This document shows positions 57,948 through 64,000 of a stretch of 64,000 bases of DNA, piece after piece. Under the pieces are notes generated by a model. It ran no database searches. It worked only from the letters and a program-made list of their open reading frames with translations, and had not been told where the DNA came from. Numbering within the stretch: the stretch's first letter is position 1; the number at the start of each line of letters is the position of its first letter. The stretch is from Glandiceps talaboti (Eukaryota > Hemichordata > Enteropneusta > Spengelidae). The translations under genes were made by a program, and so were the position numbers. The DNA is taken from contig NC_135568.1 of assembly GCF_964340395.1 (NCBI RefSeq), positions 19,770,210 through 19,834,209 of the forward strand, written 5' to 3'.

Positions 57948-59205
57948 CAACTTAAAGTCAAAAACTGCTGGACCAATTACTTTGATATTTGGTGGCCATG
58001 TTACTTTGGGTGTCTCGTTAAGAAATTGTTCAAATGAAAATGATTGCATCAGAAATGTGCGTTTTAGGTCAAAAAATGTCATTTTTGGTCAAAAAACTTA
58101 AGCTCTAAAACCACTGAGCAGATTTGCCTGAAATTTGGTGGGAACAGTCTTAGGGTAGAGTAAATTAATATTTGTTCATGACATGATGATGCCATCAGTA
58201 ATATGCAAATAAGGGCTAAAAATGTGTCTTTTTGGTCAAAAATCTTTAATTCCAAAACTAGGGAGCAGATTTGGCTGAAATTTAACGAGGATGTATGTGG
58301 GGGTGCACAGATGAAGCAATATTAAACATATAAGGATCTCATCAGTAATATGCAAATTAGGTGTAAAATGTGAATTTTGGTCAAAAATTAAATCTCAAAA
58401 ATATTATTCTATTGTTAGTGCAGTATAAATGATATGAACTTACTCCCAATGACGTTGAATTTAAAACCTTTTAATTCTGCATTTTGGTCCTGCTGAAAGA
58501 TCCATCATCAAGAATAGATAAAAGAAGTTGAGTACTGCTGGCCAGGCTGAACAAAAGATTGAATCCTAGCATTACTTATTGCAATAATTTAATATATAAT
58601 AGGACAAATTTAACTGAAAAATATTGTGTGTACATTGTGTGCAGGTAAATTCCAAAGTCAAGGTGCACACATGTTAAAAATATTTCTATTTCGACCCCTT
58701 GACTGTCTAAGCTTTGTAAATGCAATCTCATCAAGTGAAGGGCTCAAATTTACTACCAGACCAGAAAAGATAGGGTGCCAATCATGTGTAACAATTCTTT
58801 TTACAGTTCATACAGTATGTTTTTTTAATGAAATAACACAAGCAAAATATAGGTACTGGTAGCACACACACAAATAGGCAGTTGGCAATTTTAGTCCAAA
58901 CTTGTATCTCGAAAACTGCTAGGTGAATTTAGCTGAAATGGAATGTTTCTGGAGGAGTTATTCTACAGATATTGTCCAACATATTTTGACACAGTCAACA
59001 GTCAACCAAAACAGAGATGGGTAGGCAAGTGAATAAACATTCAAAAATTGAATGCAAATATGCCTGGCAATAAGACCATACCCATAGTAGCACCTTATTA
59101 ATGTTGTGTAATGCATTGATAACAACAAGGATTAATTGACAAATGAATAAACATTCAGAAATATATACAAATAAGCCTAGCAACAACACCATGTCCATAG
59201 CAAAT
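57846..59205 (+). mobile_element. U-family element, with an unrelated stretch in the middle
   Basis: The head TTTTTAGCACAATTGAACTG, (GT)n at 57893-57944 and AACAACTTAAAGTCAAAAAC are followed by about three cores to 58400. A less similar stretch spans 58400-58870. Tail units then resume (AATAAACATTCAAAAATTGA, ATGCAAATATGCCTGGCAAT) to 59205, where a P-family 3' end follows. Confidence 0.6.
57893..57944. repeat. (GT)n microsatellite
   Basis: Uninterrupted GT run of about 50 bp. Confidence 0.95.
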
Positions 59206-59209
59206 ACAT

Positions 59210-59334
59210 AACAAGCACACACAACATATCTAAGTCTGTTTGTTTTAGGTTCACAAATGTTGTTGCGTGATCAGAGTAGTGATAATTCCTTAAAACCCAA
59301 TTATAGCAGGGACTATGTCATTCTCAATGACTTG
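59210..59334 (+). mobile_element. P-family 3' end fragment
   Basis: ACAAGCACACACAACATATC, GGTTCACAAATGTTGTTGCG and the terminal TCATTCTCAATGACTTG. Cores and left end are missing. It is joined directly to a U-family tail. Confidence 0.65.
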
Positions 59335-59934
59335 TTTAGGTTTGATATGGCAGTCTGTCAGAAAAGTATTTGGATGAACCAATATAACATTGCATATAAG
59401 TAAGGAAAAGCTCATCACAGTCTGTCCAGGTGAATTTGAAGTGTCAAGTGATGGTTCTATTGACTAATGACTTGTGATCTTCCATTTTGTCAAAATATAA
59501 GACCCACTGGTACTTCCTGCTACAGTCTCCAGACTAAATATTACTGAATGCATTATACCTATTCGCAGCTGACCCAGACAGGCTGCATAAATTATGATAA
59601 GCACTGTAGGCTGCCCTAATATATTAGATGGGCAGGAGCTCATAGACATAATTAATCAATATTTCCCAACTTAATTATTGACGACATGTACAACTGAACA
59701 AAACTATAAATTAATTATCTAAAGGAAACTTTTAACATTTTGATTAGGTTGCAGTATTGCTCAAGAGTGTTTTGGTTAGATTCAAGCTGTTCCTTAGAAT
59801 ACAAACATATACTGAAATAACTTTTTGAATTTACAGTTTACTGTAGGAGTCTACTTGCTATGATTAAACACTTTCAGGAGAACTATAGGCATTATATTGG
59901 CAAATATTATATTTTTTAATCTATTATAAATCGT
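59335..59934. other. No gene recognised
   Basis: AT-rich flank of the minisatellite with no supported feature. Confidence 0.5.
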
Positions 59935-62488
59935 ATATAAGTATATAGGTAAGGGTGAACACTCCACCTATTGTACCATTAATACATATTATATACAAGT
60001 ATTTAGATAAGGGTGAATACTCCACCTATTGTACCATTAATACATATTATATACAAGTATTTAGGTAAGGGTGAACACTCCACCTATTGTACCATTAATA
60101 CATATTATATACAAGTATATAGGTAAGGGTGAACACTCCACCTATTGTATCATTAATACATATTATATACAAGTATATACATTGTAGGTAAGGGTGAATA
60201 CTCCACCTGTTGTACCATTAATACATATTATATACAAGTATTTAGGTAAGGGTGAACACTCCACCAATTGTACCATTAATACATATTATATACAAGTATA
60301 TAGGTAAGGGTGAACACTCCACCAATTGTACCATTAATACATATTATATACAAGTATATAGGTAAGGGTGAACACTCCACCAATTTGTACCATCAATACA
60401 TATTATATACAAGTATTTAGGTAAGGGTGAACACTCCACCTATTGTACCATTAATACATATTATATACAAGTATTTAGATAAGGGTGAATACTACACTTG
60501 TTGTACCATTAATACATATTATATACAAGTATTTAGGTAAGGGTGAACACTACACCTATTGTACCATTAATACATATTATATACAAGTATTTAGGTAAGG
60601 GTGAATACTCCACCTATTGTACCATTAATACATATTATATACAAGTATTTAGATAAGGGTGAATACTACACTTGTTGTACCATTAATACATATTATATAC
60701 AAGTATTTAGGTAAGGGTGAATACTACACCTATTGTACCATTAATACATATTATATACAAGTATTTAGGTAAGGGTGAATACTCCACCTATTGTACCATT
60801 AATACATATTATATACAAGTATTTAGGTAAGGGTGAACACTCCACCAATTTGTACCATTAATACATATTATATACAAGTATTTAGGTAAGGGTGAACACT
60901 ACACTTGTTGTACCATTAATACATATTATATACAAGTATTTAGGTAAGGGTGAATACTCCACCTATTGTACCATTAATACATATTATATACAAGTATTTA
61001 GGTAAGGGTGAATACTCCACCTATTGTACCATTAATACATATTATATACAAGTATTTAGGTAAGGGTGAACACTACACTTGTTGTACCATTAATACATAT
61101 TATATACAAGTATTTAGGTAAGGGTGAACACTACACCTCTTGTACCATTAATACATATTATATACAAGTATATAGGTAAGGGTGAATACTCCACCAATTG
61201 TACCATTAATACATATTATATACAAGTATTTAGGTAAGGGTGAACACTCCACCAATTTGTACCATTAATACATATTATATACAAGTATTTAGATAAGGGT
61301 GAACACTCCACCAATTGTACCATTAATACATATTATATACAAGTATTTAGGTAAGGGTGAACACTACACCTATTGTACCATTAATACATATTATATACAA
61401 GTATTTAGGTAAGGGTGAACACTCCACCTATTGTACCATTAATACATATTATATACAAGTATTTAGGTAAGGGTGAACACTACACCTGTTGTACCATTAA
61501 TGCATATTATATACAAGTATTTAGGTAAGGGTGAACACTCCACCTATTGTACCATTAATACATATTATATACAAGTATTTAGGTAAGGGTGAACGCTACA
61601 CCTGTTGTACCATTAATACATATTATATACAAGTATATAGGTAAGGGTGAACACTACACCTATTGTACCATTAATACATATTATATACAAGTATTTAGGT
61701 AAGGGTGAACACTACACCTATTGTACCATTAATACATATTATATACAAGTATTTAGGTAAGGGTGAACACTACACCTATTGTACCATTAATACATATTAT
61801 ATACAAGTATTTAGGTAAGGGTGAACACTCCACCTATTGTACCATTAATACATATTATATACAAGTATTTAGGTAAGGGTGAACACTCCACCTATTGTAC
61901 CATTAATACATATTATATACAAGTATTTAGGTAAGGGTGAACACTCCACCTATTGTACCATTAATACATATTATATATACAAGTATTTAGGTAAGGGTGA
62001 ATACTCCACCTCTTGTACCATTAATACATATTATATACAAGTATTTAGATAAGGGTGAATACTACACCTATTGTACCATTAATACATATTATATACAAGT
62101 ATTTAGGTAAGGGTGAACACTCCACCTATTGTACCATTAATACATATTGTATACAAGTATATAGGTAAGGGTGAATACTCCACCTATTGTACCATTAATA
62201 CATATTATATACAAGTATTTAGGTAAGAGTGAATACTCCACCTGTTGTACCATTAATACATATTATATACAAGTATTTAGGTAAGGGTGAACACTACACC
62301 TATTGTACCATTAATACAAATTATATACAAGTATATAGGTAATGGTGAACACTCCACCTATTGTACCATTAATACATATTATATACAAGTATTTAGGTAA
62401 GGGTGAACACTCCATCTATTGGACCATTAATACATATTATATACAAGTATATAGGTAATGGTGAACACTCCACCTATTGTACCATTAA
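59935..62488. repeat. 58-bp minisatellite, about 44 units
   Basis: The unit is TATTTAGGTAAGGGTGAACA, CTCCACCTATTGTACCATTA, ATACATATTATATACAAG. Units vary mostly at three or four sites: TATTTAG/TATATAG, GAACACT/GAATACT, CTCCACC/CTACACC, and CTATTG/CCAATTG/CTTGTTG. Lengths differ by 1-2 bp, or by about 6 bp near 60180. There are no unique spacers, so this is not a CRISPR-like array. The array is interrupted near its right end by a TTAA-type insertion. Confidence 0.95.
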
Positions 62489-63228
62489 AGGGCCACTGCA
62501 ATTCTATTTCTTTCTTTACAATACATGTAATATGTTCATACTGCCCCCTAATGAAAGGAATGTATGATTAAATGTTGATTTACTGCAAGTTGTCACCTCT
62601 TCACTTGAAAAATCTGACGAACATTCGCCGCCCCGTTCGAAAGATACAATTTCTAGAACTTGTTGTGACCGAGCCTCCATAGCAATGCATGTTAGGAAGG
62701 TGAAGTTCAAGGTTATGTGTTCCTACTATGATGACATAACAGGAATGCTTTCATATGCAAATATAAATTCTCGCTCAGCAGAGGGTGTCATGGATGTGGA
62801 AGCAGCATAATTTCTAACTAGATTTTCACTATTCGTGGTCACTTTTTTCTCCTCAGTGCTATAGAAATGGTTGTGGTTGTCGGTGGCCAAATGGTTAAAC
62901 CACTTGCCTCTTACCACTGCGGTCGGGGTTCGAACCCCATTCAGGGTTCGATTAAAATTTACCACGCTGTAAGTAAGAAGAGTGTCGTTCAGTTTGACTA
63001 CCGAACAACGCAGGTTTTCCCTGGGTTCTCCGGTTTCCTCCCGCATTAACACTGAACCCATGAGGGATGGCCCTCACTGGACTTCTTGGACAAGTGTTTA
63101 AAGGTGCCTGTAAATGGGCTTTATGCCCGTTGGTTTGCCTGAACAAATAAATAAATTTAAAAAAATGTGTTAAGTGGCTATTTTTTATTGGTTTGATGAA
63201 AAGTGAAAAATAGAATTGCAGTGGCCAT
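62489..63228. mobile_element. Non-autonomous TTAA-type element, 740 bp, inserted in the minisatellite
   Basis: The inverted ends AGGGCCACTGCAATTCTATT and, from the right, ATGGCCACTGCAATTCTATT are flanked by TTAA (62485-62488 and 63229-63232). The left flank is CCTATTGTACCATTAA. The right flank is TTAAAACATATTATAAGTAT, the next part of the same 58-bp unit, so it inserted at the TTAA of one unit. It carries a tRNA-derived SINE. No transposase. Confidence 0.8.
62866..63168 (+). mobile_element. tRNA-derived SINE
   Basis: The A box TGGCCAAATGGTT (62884-62896) and B box GGTTCGAACCC (62927-62937) have normal spacing and form an internal RNA polymerase III promoter. A body with CCTGGGTTCTCCGGTTTCCT follows, a stretch shared by several broadly distributed animal SINE families. 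The end is AACAAATAAATAAATTTAAA. It is nested in the TTAA-type element; its own target duplication was not resolved. Confidence 0.75.
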
Positions 63229-63232
63229 TTAA

Positions 63233-63270
63233 AACATATTATAAGTATTTAGGTACATACACCAGATACA
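63233..63270. repeat. Last, partial unit of the 58-bp minisatellite
   Basis: AACATATTATAAGTATTTAG...GTACA continues the unit cut by the TTAA insertion, then homology stops. Confidence 0.65.
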
Positions 63271-63344
63271 CATTATCTCCAATGAGTTGACACTATTCTG
63301 TATGTTGTCAAATAATGATGTCATGAATTTTGTCATTGTCATTT

Positions 63345-64000
63345 TTTGATAGCCCCAGAAAGTCAAAGGATCGTTCTATGATATACTTTGTGTGTCTACA
63401 GTTCATGCTTGGTGCTGCCATATTTGTTTTGATCTTGCATACTATGTATATAATTGCTACCATACTCCGGTCATCATATCGGCAACATAACATAGCCATG
63501 CATTGCAATATTGTAAGAGTAGGTCTGTTAGTATCATAACATTGTAACATGTACCAAGGCATCACTGCACTGTACCCCTAGAAATTATTACGCAATTTGG
63601 AAGTTCGACGTTTTTACGGACCACTGATGACATATACATAGTGCAGTTGAATTTCTGGGTTGTAGAAGTATGACATTTATATTGTCGATAATTGAAATTT
63701 GTTTTAAATGTTTTAAAAGAATAACTACATTTTAATGTTTGTTAGTACAGTAATATTCCTAAATCATTGAGTTGAATTGAGAAATCGGGACTTGCAGCAA
63801 CACGGAGCACCATATATAAACATTTGCGATGCAAGTGATGAACATATTCAGTTATTCAGAGCCCATAATTTTGTATCTAAAATGATGTTTTTCTTTGGAA
63901 AAAATCTGCTTTAAGTGGCTTTTAAATATATTGAGATGAAACCATATAATAATGGGAGACATACTTTATTTTCTGTTTGTTTTACCGGATATGTCTGAAT
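63345..64000. repeat. Core repeat C, copy 3, cut by window edge
   Basis: GGATCGTTCTATGATATACT, AATATTGTAAGAGTAGGTCT, GAATTTCTGGGTTGTAGAAG, GTACAGTAATATTCCTAAAT, GTTGAATTGAGAAATCG, ATATATAAACATTTGCGATG and GGATATGTCTGAAT line up in order with 8680-9370. The end of the element lies beyond the window. Confidence 0.6.

Noticed and set aside
59935-62488. Regular 58-bp repeats resembling a CRISPR array
   Set aside because: There are no unique spacers; the whole 58 bp repeats. The surrounding DNA is eukaryotic.
62884-62940. Stand-alone tRNA gene
   Set aside because: A and B boxes are present, but they belong to the head of a SINE with a non-tRNA body and an A-rich tail; no full cloverleaf is evident.

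Overview
The window is animal nuclear DNA, most likely from an invertebrate. It is AT-rich and has short exons with GT..AG boundaries, long introns, abundant microsatellites, several LINE classes, cut-and-paste elements with target-site duplications, a tRNA-derived SINE and two large minisatellites. I cannot name the species. The head, tetranucleotide tract and tandem-core layout of one repeat family recalls the bivalve 'pearl' and insect DINE-1 elements, but that does not prove the taxon.

The only host gene I recognise is alpha-spectrin (SPTAN1-like, + strand). Two exons at 5.2-5.7 kb encode part of an early spectrin repeat. Two exons at 20.97-24.32 kb encode helices A and B of the SH3-bearing repeat 9. 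From 11.5 to 35.8 kb the SH3/repeat-10 part of the gene is multiplied and out of order: six copies of the exon for the first half of the SH3 domain, two for the second half, four of the repeat 9/10 exon, two of the repeat 10/11 linker exon, and one truncated repeat-11 exon. Each copy is open in the spectrin frame. The copies lie in near-identical intron sequence (a 3.29-kb and a roughly 1.83-kb duplication), so the amplification looks recent. Exons for repeats 5-8 and for everything after repeat 11 were not seen. A normal full-length spectrin cannot be read from this window; it is either a shattered, amplified paralogue or pseudogene, or a mis-assembled allele.

Most other sequence is mobile or tandemly repeated. 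A pearl/Helentron-like family (called P here) has copies at 1-393, 1859-3580, 6653-7847, 9834-10962, 13822-14474, 20207-20301 and 59210-59334. A second family (called U) has a GTCT/GT-rich head, a core of about 138 bp and tail units of about 115-120 bp, and occurs in about ten copies. Target-site evidence supports hAT-like elements (2443-3534, 13285-14933), a Tc1/mariner-like element (21145-23666), a Harbinger-like element (46064-47504) and two TTAA-type elements (42687-43641, 62489-63228). There is also a foldback element (54055-55854), an L1-like LINE with a 17-bp target-site duplication (17576-20179), and fragments of CR1-like, RTE-like and unassigned LINEs.

The right part (36-64 kb) has no convincing host gene. 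It holds a 48-bp minisatellite whose period keeps a long minus-strand reading frame open, a large GTAG composite repeat, and a 58-bp minisatellite of about 44 units into which a TTAA element carrying a SINE has inserted.
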